Origin: Malania oleifera | Lineage: Eukaryota; Streptophyta; Magnoliopsida; Santalales; Ximeniaceae | DNA: 64,000 nt | NCBI RefSeq assembly: GCF_029873635.1 | Contig: NC_080423.1 | Location: forward strand, 96,681,025 to 96,745,024 | Direction of reading: 5' to 3' | Notes under the pieces: generated by a model | Databases searched by the model: none | The model's input: only the letters and a program-made list of their open reading frames with translations | What the model was told of the DNA's origin: nothing | Shown here: piece after piece, positions 11,843 through 24,545 of the stretch | Layout of the letters: the number at the start of each line of letters is the position of its first letter | Numbering within the stretch: the stretch's first letter is position 1 | Position numbers and translations under genes: made by a program

Positions 11843-14065
11843 TGTTAATTTAAGTGTAATACCAATAGGGGGTGAATTGTGTTTTTAAAAATATTTTAGT
11901 ATTTCAATCCTTAATTGCAAACCCAACCACACATTCACAAATTTGGATATATACCGATTTCAGTATTATGCAGTTCAATTGATTTACTTCGTGGATATCT
12001 CAATTAATTAAGTATTATCCAATTAATCTCACGTATTTTAGATATTCATATATATCAATAATTAACACATGCACATCAGATATTATATGAATATAAGTGT
12101 GGAAATATAAAGAGAAATAGATAGATAGAGTGCAGACACCGAATTTTTAACGAGGTTTGGCCAAACCCAGCCTACGTCCTTACCTTGGGCAAAACCCCCA
12201 AGGATTGCACTAATCCGCTCCTTTAACTGGGACGGAGCTTCCCCCTACAAATCCGCTACTTACAAAAGACATAGCTTCCTCCTACTCCGCTGCTTACAAG
12301 AGGCACAACTTCCTCATCCTCCAATTCACAACCCGAACCGTGATTACAATATAGAACTAGAATTCTGCAAAAACTCAATATTGCTTCTACACAAGCTAGT
12401 GAGTACAATCGAAATTCTAACACATATTTATATGATAAAACTTGAAGCTCAGTATATATGTAATGATGGTATCGTTATATGAATGATATGCTTCACAAAT
12501 CAATCATTTAAATCAATATCTCCCAAAAATAATTTTATAAATAAATGTTTTGGAGAAACGTATGGTTTGATTTCAAAATACTTTATGCAAGATTAGAAAA
12601 TAAGATCCTTTTATAAATAATCTCGAATAATGTGCAGATCTATATTCTTGCTATCAATAATCGGTAAATTTGAATCTTTGAATAAATATACGACTTTGAA
12701 TATTGCAAAGATTTAAACACTATGTTTCAAAAATAATATCCCTCAAGAATATGTATTTAAAAGCTTTTAGGATTTGCAATCAAATACTTCTTACACTAAT
12801 CAAATAGAAAATCTTTGAATGAAGATATATTTAAAAACTTTCTTCAAGATTTTAGTTTTTAAACAAAAACTTTTCTCAAGTAGTGATCTTTCATAAAAGT
12901 ATATATAAATAATAACTCAACATCAATTTCACAAAATGAATATTCAAGAATAAGTTTGTGAGATGAAAAAGTCTTTGAGAATAAGCAAACAATTAGTTTG
13001 ATCACCAAACCTCAATACCCAAGTTGTTTGCACAATATTTGCTGGAACTCCCTTTGAAAATCAACATAGCCCAAACTAAGATATGTTGTAAACGCTTTGA
13101 AATCCCAGGCAAGAGCTTAGCAATGAGTTCAACGATTTCCAGAGTTGTGTCTACGTTCAAGGCTCCCAATCATATGCCCAAAAGTGAGGCACTAGGGTCT
13201 AGAGGTTGTTTATATAAATAATCTCGGCCTTAAGATAAGTCTAGACCGTTGGATCAATTTGATTAAGTGAATAACTCGCGTGTTTTCTCACTGAAGTTTA
13301 GATTTTTATAGTTCTCACAGGTTCAGATGACTGAGCATTCAGGTTCAGACGTCTGATGTTCCTTAAAGTACTAAAAAATATATTTTGGACATAGAGTCAG
13401 ATGACTGAACTGTGGGTTCAGTCTTCTGAAGTCCCAGCTCAGACAACTGAACTGAGGGTTCAGATGTCTGAAAGTATTCTACCTGTTCTATGTTTCAGCA
13501 ATTATATCTTCAGATAACTAAACTAATTCTTCAGTCTTCTGAGGAAACTCTTCAAAAGTCTGATGTAAAACTTCAGTCGTCTAAGGTTGTATCTTCAGAC
13601 TTTTGAGGGTTCTCCTCAGTTGTCTAGGCAAACCAACTTCAAAATTTTCAATTTAGTTTTCAAAATCATTTGAGCTCTCTTTCGTTAATCTCTTAGAAAA
13701 CATTTTCCAAGGTTCAAAATAAGTTCTCTAAGTCCATGTTTAACCATAGAAGGTTTTCATGAGATGCATGTGTAGGGTATATTTTGAGCTTCTGGCTATA
13801 TCATATAAAATATGCACATACATCAATTTTAAATATCCATTCCCATGACGATATTGAACTTGACGCTTGCATCTTCATTCTTCTACTCTTTTAGTTCCAT
13901 AGATTGTGCCAGGTTATATATATATGCTTTAATTCTTGTGGCTTCCATGACTTCATCACCTTCCATGCATGCTAAGTAATATTCCTGCTCACATTTTCAA
14001 TGCACAAATCAAATACCAAGTGATTTGTCATTCTCAAAATAGGATTGAACTCGTAAGAGTCAACA
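11843..14065 (-). mobile_element. LTR A: 3' LTR of SIRE-like copia element A (2223 bp)
   Basis: On the minus strand it starts TGTTGACTCTTACGAG at 14065 and ends with AATTCACCCCC...TTAACA at 11843. Both ends match the SIRE-type solo LTR at 38570-40671 in layout. A purine tract (PPT) abuts the 14065 end, making this the 3' LTR. It carries an array of TTCAGACGTCTGAA-like palindromes (13318-13625) followed by a TATA-like TTTATATAAA at about 13205-13215. The possible TSD on the low side is TCATG; the partner has been lost. Confidence 0.85.
13318..13625. repeat. Array of about 12 short palindromes in the U3 of LTR A
   Basis: Degenerate copies of TTCAGACGTCTGAA (for example TTCAGATGACTGA, TTCAGTCTTCTGAAG, TTCAGATGTCTGAA) recur every 20-35 bp, ending about 100 bp from the putative TATA box. 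Equivalent arrays with different cores lie at the same place in LTR B and in the solo LTR at 38570-40671. Confidence 0.8.
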
Positions 14066-14080
14066 ACTCCCCACTTTTTA
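14066..14080 (-). other. Polypurine tract of element A
   Basis: On the minus strand, AAAAAGTGGGGAGT ends directly at the TG of LTR A. Confidence 0.75.
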
Positions 14081-16579
14081 TGATGAAAAATACACACAAA
14101 AATAAAAAATTGGTTATGCCTAACAAGGCTCCTCCTCAAATAATGCACAATATAAAATTTAGCACAACGTAATATAGCCAATAGTTTTGTACATATAACT
14201 CATGTCCTTATGTACATTTCTCCCTTGCATTCAAAAAACTTTTGCAAACTATTTTTGCTATAATCTTATATTCTTCTTCCCCTTTTGACATCAACAAAAA
14301 CGTATATAACAAAAATGTTATAACATAATTATATCTCATCTTTAAAAAAAAAATATGCAACCTTTATATTTCAAAATTGTACTGTGAAATATGTCTCCCT
14401 ATATTATGCAATTTACTTCTCCCCCTTGCTAATGCAAAAATGTGTTGTTGAATTAAATTTCAATGTGAACATACATAGTCTGTCAATTTACATAGACATG
14501 GATAAGTAAAGCAATCATTAAAGTTCAAAGGTTTATGTGAGGATCAACATGTACATTTAACATGCAATCATCATGCTATGAGTTTAATATCAAATGTGAA
14601 CAAATGGGCCAAATTTGAAATTTCTAATCAATTGTGAATATTAATTGATATTGCTCCCCTTGAATTATATAATCTAATATAATGCTAAGCAACTATATTT
14701 ATTTTAACTCAGAAAAGCTCTCCCTCATTTTATTTATTTAAGATCATACACATTGTAGACTATGCAATTAAAAAAAATATCTCTCCCCTTTTGGATCTTC
14801 AAAACAAACTGTGCCCTAGATTTTTGCTTTAAGTACATTCCGAAAAGAATTATAACCAGAAAGACTAACCATACAACTTTAATTATATCAATACATTTTA
14901 AAATAAGATCATATGGTTAACTCAAAGTACTTGTGGCAAAAAAATATATTTTTCATTTAGAGTATTCAATAAGATCATTATAATTTAGTGTATGCCACAG
15001 AAAATTCAATTCACATTTAAAAAATATTGGTGAGCATAATAAGATAAGAAATAATTTCTAGATGCTCCCCCTATGAATTCGAATATTTGCTTAGATGAAA
15101 TGAAATGCTTATATTTATCAAAGATTAGTTTCACTAATCATACCAACTAGTATAAGCAATTATTCCTAATCTTTAGAATAACTATACTGGATATAGACTC
15201 ATTCATTTCTTACAAGCAATCAATATAGTTATCCCTTTTTTACCACATTAAGTTGTATAACCAATAATAGTGAATGATACTAGATACTTACTATCCATTA
15301 AAGAGATTCAATTGTTTAACACAATGTGATGGTGAGCTGTGGTACTGCACTTGCATATGCATATGGACACAAACAAAGTAAGATCATGAGAACATCTAAT
15401 TTATATAATCATGAAAGAGAGATGCTCCCCCTCAATTATGCACTTATCATCGTCTTATGTCTTTTCTTTTCTTTTTTTAATCATTCTTCACCAGTTTAGC
15501 CGAGTGTTCTAAAACTTTCAATGATTTATACTTGACAATACCTGCTTTGGCTTAGAGGACCAAAAAGTCATAAACAATTCTTCTTCATGGTTATAAGCCT
15601 ATATCGCTTCTTTTCTTATGGATCTCAACGCGTAGGTTTCCTAGTCATTTGCATTTTCATATAGATTGAAAACTATTACAAATAACTTAGCCATTCGACA
15701 TATTCAAAAAAAAACTTCTAATAGATTTGATTTGAGGTTTAAGAGCTTGTGTAGTGAGATTGACGAATACTTTTAACAATTAAATTATTATTAAGTTCAG
15801 AAGAAAATTCATTATAAGCGGACAATATCAAAATATTTCATGGAAGCGAATATATCCAACTACTTAGGCAAAGAACAATATGGGAGAATATTAATTTTTG
15901 AATACTGCTCTTTGGGCATTTCTGATTATCCCACCATTGGATGGTATCCCACAAGTACGATCTCAATTTTAAGTAAGGAAATGAGCCAAGGATAGATGTA
16001 TCTTTACTGAATATGATCATGGTATGGTAAAGATTTCTTGTGGAAGAAATGACTTAATTACAAATCAAAATTAGGCAATTTTACATTCTAAGTACAAAGG
16101 GAATATTTATTAAAAATGTCTTGATAGACCATTTGGATCCCTTAGAGAATTCCACTGATTTGATTATAACGGGATATCTTTTAATAAGTACTTGAAAGAT
16201 ATAGAGTTTATGGTTTATCAGTGTTTGTAGCTAGAATGATGACTGATTTAACCATTTGGGGCTCCAAAAATGAGTTTAGGATTAGATGATGTTTAATATA
16301 TGATTTATTCCTAAGGCTTAGTCTTATGAAATGGACATAATCTGCTTAACTTAGGATTTTAATATTTAAACATGGGTTAAGCAATAAGAATTATTCGTTA
16401 AACAGTAATGCTTTAATTCATTTGGAAGTGGATTTATTCTTCAATGTTATGATTCATGTTACTCATTGTAAAGATATAAGATTCCTGATATTTTAACTAG
16501 TTAAGCCTTCAACCTTATACTTTTAACAAATTGAAGTTAGTATACTTTAACCAATATTTTATATCTTATCCAATCATTA

Positions 16580-16628
<49 letters not shown>

Positions 16629-16795
16629 GTCATTAAGTAGTCAAATTGGATATATTGCTTGGCGAGATCATATTGACTTAACTTTCTTGTAGGATTCTTA
16701 GTATAATAATAGTATAGTAAATATACATACTAAGATTTTACATTTTAAGCATATACTATTCCCCAAGCTTATTAGTCATCACAACCCCTTTTTGT

Positions 16796-17869
16796 TTATG
16801 TGGCTGACTCCACTAAATTCTCAATCCTAAAGTCTAAAGAGGAGTTTTTGGGGTTTGTTTCAGGTAACCATTTTTCTTTGACTCGCCAAACCTGTTTAAG
16901 CTTCACACCTTTCCTTTGAAATGGACAATCAAATTTAATGTGTCCTTTATTTTTACATAATATGCAGGTGGTATGAGCATACGGACCAAAGGAGGTACTA
17001 GCATAGAATTTTGATACTTTAACAAAGTACCTCATGTATAGGTTCTTTCTTCTCCTATTTTCAATTCCATTGTAACTTATACCTTCTTTGTCTAAGGTCA
17101 TCTTTTGAGAACGTAGAAGCTTATCTAAGTTTTCTTTGCCCTTGGTAAGTGTATGGATGATCTTAGCTTGGTCCTTAATTTTTCTTTCTAGGCTTTGAGT
17201 CTTTGAATCTTTTGAGTTCTTTAAGCCTTTGCAAACAGCTTGTAATTTTACAAATTCATCGGTCATTTTGTTTGCTTTACATTCAAGTTCAAAAATTTGA
17301 AAAACTTTTGCATTATCACTCGAAATCTTGGATTTTAACTCTTTCAGCTCTTTTTCCATCATATCATTCTTGTTTTCTAATTTCATGATTTTCAAATCCT
17401 TTTCTTTTTCAACACTAATATTTGATTCTAAATCTTTCAGTGATGCCTCATTTTTGTTTACTAATCTCTTAATTTCTAATTCTTTTTCAACCTTTTCTTT
17501 TTCCCAATAAGTATGAGACTCTCAAAAACTTCTAACTGTTTTGCTAAGTCTTTATTTTCATTTTTCAACATTATTTTCTTTTTAGACATCATTGCTAAAC
17601 TTTTATAAGCCATAACAAATCCATTTTGTAGTTCCTCATTAGTTGGCACGTTATCATTATCAAATTTATCATAGGATTCACTATCGAAATTATTACAATA
17701 TATATCACAAGATTTATCACAATCATTGCATGAATCATTTTGAGAATCATTATGAGAAGTAGAAGGAGTAGAGTGTACCTCTTCATGGACTGATGCAACT
17801 AGGCCATAATTTTCCACTACCTGATCATTTGAGCATGAATCTTCTTAAGTGGCAAACTTCTTTCCTTTT
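16796..17869 (-). pseudogene. gag: Truncated gag of SIRE-like element A
   Basis: The C-terminal part of a SIRE/Maximus-type Gag is spread over two frames (17817-17476, then 17395-16796), so at least one frameshift is present. Similarity extends upstream through an in-frame stop to the LTR B boundary at 17869. An Asp/Asn/Ser-rich segment is followed by a long charged coiled coil and one zinc knuckle, CILCKNKGHIKFDC (CX2CX4HX4C), then a basic tail with KQVW. The N-terminal capsid-like portion is missing because LTR B abuts it. Such proteins package element RNA; this copy is dead. Confidence 0.85.
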
Positions 17870-19925
17870 TGTTAGCTTTGGTGTATTCCCAAGAGGGGGG
17901 TGAATTGAACTTTTAAAAAATTTATCCCTACGTTAACCAATCTAGCAGCAGTATATCACAACCTAGGGTCTTTCTATGCAATCCCAAATGCACAAATAAC
18001 TATAATATGCGGAAATTTAAATCATGTGCATCATTCACACTATAACATACACGTGCAAGAATATAAATTGTGAAAATATAAGCAGACACACGATATGTTA
18101 TCGAAGTTCAGCCAATACTGCATACATCCCCACCTCTAGCTTGTAAGCCCGAGGATTCCACTAGTGCTCACTTAACAGGTGGAGCGGCACCGGTTACGAC
18201 CAAGTCAATTCACAGGGTTGACCTCAACCTACACCTTACCAGGATGGTGCACCTAACTTTCCTAACCGGGTCTAAGCCAATCCGAAACTATTCAATAGGG
18301 CTAATCTCCCTCTTCGGGCCCACACATGGAATACAACAAATGTAATACAATTTTGTGTACACAGAAATGTGTTTCTTAACTAAGCAGACTATGTACTACG
18401 ATACAGCACAGTATAATCAATGCACCTCAAATATGTATGAACTATAAGCTCAGTGCTCTACGTGTGCAATCAACACTCAATAAGATTTATAATCTCAAAT
18501 GCGCAGAGTGTTTTAACAAGCTAATCTTCAAAAGTAAAGTAAATCAAATCTCAATATCAAATTAGCGTTTCAAAGATGCTAGCAATAATATTCAAACGAA
18601 CTCAAAAATATTTTCTCAAATGTATTTAACACAAGAGTTTTCTAAAATCTAGCTTTGTAAAATATTTTTGCACACAAAATATAAGCTTAATGAATCTTGC
18701 AACCTAAATGCAAAGACTCACTTAGCTTTAGGATTTTTCCCAACCAAAGATATATTAATAAAATCAAGGGGAAATATCCTTTGCTCAACCCTCCAATAAA
18801 ATCACAAGCAAAGCAAGTGAAGGTTTCTTAGTAATTAAAAATGGTTAATAAAACACTCACAAAGTAAGAATTCTCAAAGGAGTGAAGGTATTTGAGTGTT
18901 ATGGACTTAGTAGGAGAAAACAGGATTTGGAATTTTTCAGAGAATTTTGACTTAATCCTATTTGCTAATCTTGCCTTAATTTTGCAAATAAAGAGATATA
19001 TATAGGCATAGGAAAAATTATGACCATTGGGGACACCAAGGGTATTATTAAATTAATTTAAAAATCATTAATAAAATTAACCCTATTTACTTAGTTTTAA
19101 CCCCAGTAAAAATTAATTTAACCCGAGAGATTCGGGTGCCCGGTCTGAGGTTCAGGTGCTTGAATAGACTTAGGTAAAAAAACTATTTTAAACAGTTTGG
19201 GTACTCGAGTTTGGATTCGGTTGGCTAAATCAAAGTCAGAAACATTGGCGCGCAGTTCAGGTGCCCAGTGCAAAGTTCGGTTAACCAAACTAACAAGTTC
19301 AGTTTCCTGAAGCATGATTTGAACTATGAAGTTCGGCAGCCTGAGTTGGTGAGAAGTCCCTCTCCAAGGTTTCGGTCGCCCGAGGGCGATGCGCTCATTT
19401 CTGGTTCAGTCGCCTGAAACCGGGTCAACTCGCTGATTTCCCTGCGATTTGGGCACCCGAGGTGTTTTGAACACTTGGGGTTTAGTCACCCAACCTCTCA
19501 CATATTTTCAATTAAGTCCAATTTTTGCTTCAATCAATTCCCCTGATATTATAAGTGATATTAGGGACTTTCTTAAATGCAAGTGCTGGGACCTAAGATC
19601 TTTCTAAGACCTTTTTAAGTATGCCAAAAAACCTGGCATCGGTCGACCGATCCCTAAGGTCTCTCTAAGGTCTTGAGCTTATAGATCCTACATGCATGAT
19701 ATGCAGATTATTACAGACTTTTTCTTAATTAAAATTACATACCCAAATTATACAAAATATAAATTAAAATGAGTCTTCGAGGTCTTTAGTCTTCAAGTCT
19801 TCTCATATGCTAGCATACCATTAATATGATCTAGTTAGTATGATCCTGCACACAAACTTGAAGGTCGTATAATACAAAGAGTATTTGTTATTATTAAAAC
19901 CGAGATATGACCAAAAATGTCAACA
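17870..19925 (-). mobile_element. LTR B: 3' LTR of SIRE-like copia element B (2056 bp)
   Basis: On the minus strand it begins TGTTGACATTTTTGG at 19925 and ends with AATTCACCCCCC and AAGCTAACA at 17870. A PPT lies against the 19925 end, so this is a 3' LTR. Its body differs from LTR A, so it is a separate family with the same architecture. It has a TATA-like TATATATA at about 18991-19000 (minus) and a palindrome array at 19130-19500. No matching target duplication is found (CTTTT on one side, ACCTC on the other), so it is not a simple solo LTR. Confidence 0.85.
19130..19500. repeat. Array of about 12 short palindromes in the U3 of LTR B
   Basis: Copies related to TTCGGGYRCCCGAA recur (for example TTCGGTCGCCCGAG, TTCGGTTAACCAAAC, TTCAGTCGCCTGAA). 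Position relative to the LTR start and TATA matches the array in LTR A, but the core bases differ. Confidence 0.78.
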
Positions 19926-19941
19926 ACCTCCCCTTTTTTTA
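19926..19941 (-). other. Polypurine tract of element B
   Basis: On the minus strand, AAAAAAAGGGGAGGT ends at the TG of LTR B. Confidence 0.75.
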
Positions 19942-22900
19942 TGATGACAAGTACTAGCCTACTTCCCCCCTTTTGGCAATAGCAAAAAGAGCCTAGATAA
20001 AAATTTAAGTGTATATAGGCAAATAAGAGGAAAATGTCTTTCATATACAAGATATGGTTTGGGAAAATTTTAAGAAAATTCGGCAGCATGCCGTTTGAAA
20101 GTAGAGCATTTTCCAAAAGAATATCTGTACAAAAATGACCTGATTGAGTTCAAATGTACAATTTATCCTTGATAAACAACTCAAACAGACCAGTATAATC
20201 AAAACAGAAAACATAACTATAACTACCAATATACAAGAGATATAACTCATAAAGTATAAAGCATTTAAGCACACAAACAATATAACTGGTCATTTAAATG
20301 AGTGAAATGACATGAAAACACGGCTAGACCGTAAATATGCACAAACCATTGCAATTAAAACATATCATAAGACCCGTGAAAGATTTGAGTTAAAAACACA
20401 CAGCATATGATACTAAATAGTAGGTTTGAGCATAAAAACGATCTAACTAGTTCACATGCATTTTTATGTGAAGTTATCAAACTAGTTATGCAATTTTTTT
20501 TTTAAAACTTATATGTATATAATAATAATGAGGCAAGAGGAAAAGTTTTAATTTTGAAATTAGTTCTTGCCATAAAGTATTAAAATAAATACATATGTAT
20601 ATAAATATAAACATATATCCCCCTTTGATATTTGCAAAAGGTACTGGGGGTGCTTGTTGAAAAGAAAACTTTAATTTAAAACAAGCAAACATAAATTTTT
20701 TGGTTTGTCAATGAAGCAAATACTACAATATAACCAGAAAACCACAACCATAATGATCCTAAAAAAAATTTAACAATCACATGTAAGATCATATGGCAAA
20801 TCAAATGGCTGTGGCAAATTGACATATTTCAGATTATGATTTTCAATAAAACATTTCATTCAATCACATGCCACACATGATTTTTAAAAAAAAAAAAAAA
20901 AGATCTAAGCAAAACATATTGGAGAACATAACAGAATGGGATTTAACTTTAGATGCTCCCCCTATCGATTTGAATTCATGCTTAGATACAATAAGCTGCT
21001 TATACTAGATAGAAAATTATTTTATTATGCCTAGTAGTATAAGCCATCATTTTGAAACTTTTAAACCAACCATACTGATTATTAATCAACTATATTTATC
21101 CTTATCAATATAATTATCCCTATAGACCATAGATGCATCAGAGAATATATATTAAGGCATGTCATGTAGTTCATGACGCAAGAACATTCCATATCAAATC
21201 ATAGAACTTCAAGTGCAGTATATAATGTTCAAGGATATCATAAGAGCCTCAATATTTCAGTAGACAAAAGTGATGCATATGGGTCATTTATACGCGATGG
21301 ATCTGAGCCTTCCCAAACGTTTGATGATTATGCTAGGATGAAGTTTAATATTATCAGTTTTCACTCATCCTTTCAAAAATATTTTAACATTAATTTTATC
21401 ATAATCACCTATGTACAGGGTTCTATTTTGGAAAAAAAAATTTCAAAAAATCGGCAGCATGTCATCTATAAATTGGACATTTTCCCATAAAACTTGTACC
21501 TGATAGGTTCAATCAAGCAATTTATAATTTAGTTCAAGGAACACGAGAACCTATATCCACTACCAGCATGTAATACACATCAACTGCATCCGCCATACAG
21601 GAGGCTTTCAATACAAGCATGCAATCCAGTAGTATAAACAACTCAAGATATTCAATATAGCCCAATAGAAGTTCATGCTAGAAACTATCCATCAAAGAAA
21701 TTTTAATCATTTATGAATCATGGATAGTGCGGCAATGTTGTACACATATATAAGCATAAGGCATAATCGATACAAGGATATGATAACATTTTAATCGATA
21801 TAGATATGAAGAATAAACACTCCCCCTGAGTTATGCACACAACCAAATCATGCCTTTTCTATTTTTCAAATTTTTTAGCCAAGTGTTTTAAGATTTTTAG
21901 TTATTATATCTTGGCAGTAGATGCATAGGCTTTAAAGGACCAAAGAGTCACAATCAATTTTCCTTCAATGAATAAAGCCTATAACTACCTCTTTTCTTAT
22001 GATCTTCAAAATGTGAGAGGCACAAGTTCAAATGGCATTAAACTTTAAGAATCGTGCATAGGTTTCTTAAAACTTTACATTTTCATATATGTTGAAACCT
22101 AAACCAATCATGTTAGCCATTTAACTTAATTCACGAAGATGAAGCTCTAAAGATTTTGACTTAAATTTTGAGAGCTTGTGAAAGGAGTTTGAGTAAATAC
22201 TCTTTGAAAATTAAATCACTAATGGGTACAGAAGAGTATTTAGGATAGGCAGGACATTTTTCCAGGATAAGAAGTCTAAAGACATTGTCCTAACTGTTTT
22301 GGCAAAGAGCACTAAAGAGTATATGAATTTTGACTGTAACTCTTTGGTGATTGGAAAGTATCGTTTTAAGTAAGATCACTATTTTTGGAGCAAGGATACG
22401 AACCAATGAGAGGATGGATCTTTACCTAATGTGATCGTGGTATGGTAAAGATTTCCTATGAAGGAGAAAGCTTCTATATAAATCAAAATTAAAAAATTTT
22501 TACATTTAAAGCTCAAAGGGATTTTATTATTACAATTCGATGAACAATTTGAATCCCTCCCAGGCTACCTCTAATTTGATTGAGAATGATGATTTTTAAT
22601 AAGCACACAATAGATATGAAATTTTGATAAACAGTGCTTATACCAAGAGTGATGACACCAACTTGTTCAAGACTTTTAAGTTCAAGGATAGGTTTAGGAT
22701 TATGCTATATAGTGTGAGATGGATTCCCTAAATCACAAGCTTGTGCAATGGACAATATATGCTTAATTTAAGAATTGTACATTCAAGTATTGATTAAGCA
22801 TTTGGAATTATTTACCAAGCAAGAAAGCCTTGTCCATTTGAAAGTGGATTTCACTCAAATATGCTATAGCCGATGTTTTCATATTTTATCCAATTATTGT

Positions 22901-23099
22901 AATATAAATGTATTAAGTTCATATTCGATATCTTGCTTGAATTTGCATATTCACTTGAATTTCTAATGATCTTAGTATTCAATATAGTGTATAATGAATG
23001 CATATACTAAGATTTGGAATTTTAAGCACGCACCACTTCCCGATCCTATAGTCATCACAACCCTTAAACCTAAACATTAAGGAAAGATTAACTAAAAAA

Positions 23100-23780
23100 T
23101 AATTTCAATTTAAATCCATTTTTCCTTAGGTCCTACAAGGTTTACTTTGCTGATTATCCACTTCATTTCATTTTCAAAGCCTCTGGCACTTCTGAGTAAA
23201 CAATTAGATTGAATATGCCATTTTATTTTTCAGCATAAGCAAATTTTTTATTTTCGTGAAGCGTTGTGCTTATTTATTCTATTTTTGCTCAATGAGGCAT
23301 TCATGTGACAACGAGTTTTAAAATATGAACCATTTTTCAAAGATTTATTTCTTTTAATTTCCAAGGGTTTGTTATGATTGATCTTCTCACTTTTAGCCTT
23401 AAGCGACACTTTAGAATGATCTTCCTGTTTTTCTCTCCAAGCAAGATTTTCAATATCTTCACTATCTTTTGCTTTTTAAGAATATCATGATAATTTTCTA
23501 ACCTCTTTAATTGTTTTTCTATTCTTTTGTTCTCATTCTTCAAAAATAGTTTATGCTTAGATGCTCTAACTAGAAACTTATGCATTTTCAATAAAGTCTT
23601 TTCTAGTTTTTCATATGACAGCATGTTTTTAATGTTCAATTCGGCACGTGATTCAACAAAAGAATTAACACAATAATTTTCACATGAATCATTGCAAGCA
23701 AAGTCAAAAGTATAATCATAATTTTCAACAGATGATTCAATGCATAATATATTCTTGTATTCTACATGAAATCATTAAAT
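23100..23780 (-). pseudogene. gag: Gag remnant of SIRE-like element B
   Basis: A 100-residue open segment (23639-23337) aligns with the coiled-coil part of the element A Gag: both contain FLKNENK/MLKNENK followed by a KQLE/KQLK heptad run. Flanking sequence shows similarity in other frames, so frameshifts are present. The zinc knuckle is not readable. It is a dead copy. Confidence 0.65.
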
Positions 23781-23789
23781 GCATCATGA

Positions 23790-24098
23790 CAAAGAACGTA
23801 AGTACTAGGACTTTATTAGGTTGTCATTTTGGGGTTTTGGTTGGCAGCGGGGTTTATGTTTTGTATTATGGAACCTAGACTCCTTTTGTCAAGACTCTGG
23901 TAAGGTATAATGTATATATAGAAAGAACAGTTTCTGCTACCTATTTATTATATATGTGAATATGTATAGGGTGTACGGGAACCCCACGGGGTCGGACCCT
24001 CATTCATTATAGCGTATCATTGATGTTTTGTATGATACAAGGACAGGTTAGTTTACTTATTCACCCCTGAGTCCCATTACTAGGTTCGGGGCATGATA
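23790..24098 (+). mobile_element. Decayed Ty3/gypsy-type LTR 3' end
   Basis: The segment ends CCCATTACTAGGTTCGGGGCATGA, which resembles the 3' end of plant chromovirus-type LTRs (ends in TTCGGGGCGTGACA). It is about 300 bp, has no partner in the window, and abuts gag B on the left and the TRIM on the right. The call rests on the terminal motif only. Confidence 0.4.
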
Positions 24099-24513
24099 GC
24101 ATCAATTCCAAGCAAGGGTGCCGATGGGCTGGCACGCCAAGCACTGTCGAGCTAGAGCCCACTGCTATGATCCCTCACAACAAGGTTGACTGCTGACTTC
24201 CCATAAAGCCAACAATCAACCCCCCAGCTGCTACCCTGGGAGCGCTTGAACCTATGACCTCACTCTGATACCACTTGTCAAGATCAAGCACTACCGGTTC
24301 TTCTAAAACCAATTGGTGGTAGAAGGGGTGCAACATTTTCCTTTAAACAGCAGTGCAGAGCCCCACACTAAGCATCAGATGGACATGAGGGGCTGCACCA
24401 ACTCCAAGCAAGGGTGCTGACGGGCTGGCATGCCAAGCACTATCGAGCTAGGGCCCACTGCAATAATCCATTGCAACAAGTTGACTGCTGACTTCCCATA
24501 AAGCCAACAATCA
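24099..24513 (-). mobile_element. Compact TRIM element with a 57-bp internal region
   Basis: A 238-bp LTR (24276-24513) is followed, on the minus strand, by two bases and the PBS TGGTATCAGAGT (24273-24262, initiator tRNA-Met type), a short spacer, a purine tract CAGCTGGGGGGT (24230-24219) and a second, truncated LTR copy (24218 down to about 24099). The two LTR copies match over about 118 bp with scattered differences. Intact LTR ends are TGATTG...TTGACA. The internal region is only 24219-24275. It cannot code for protein. Confidence 0.8.
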
Positions 24514-24545
24514 CTAATCATAAATAAAACAAATCATAAACATAG

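Larger units (their letters stand above)
14066..17869 (-). mobile_element. Internal region of SIRE-like element A, lacking pol
   Basis: On the minus strand this runs from a 5'-truncated gag (17869-16796) through about 2.7 kb of sequence with no integrase, RT or RNase H in any frame, to the PPT. The non-coding part holds repeated CTCCCCCT-type motifs (for example 15061, 15421) and is similar along its length to the same region of element B. A (TA)n run lies at about 16582-16628. Confidence 0.75.
19926..23790 (-). mobile_element. Internal region of SIRE-like element B, lacking pol
   Basis: It runs from a gag remnant (about 23780-23100, minus) through 3.2 kb of non-coding sequence to the PPT. 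It is similar throughout to element A (for example the GATGCTCCCCCTAT at 20952 and at 15061). No pol domain is visible. The 5' end with the start of gag and the 5' LTR is missing, replaced at about 23790 by an unrelated decayed LTR. Confidence 0.72.
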
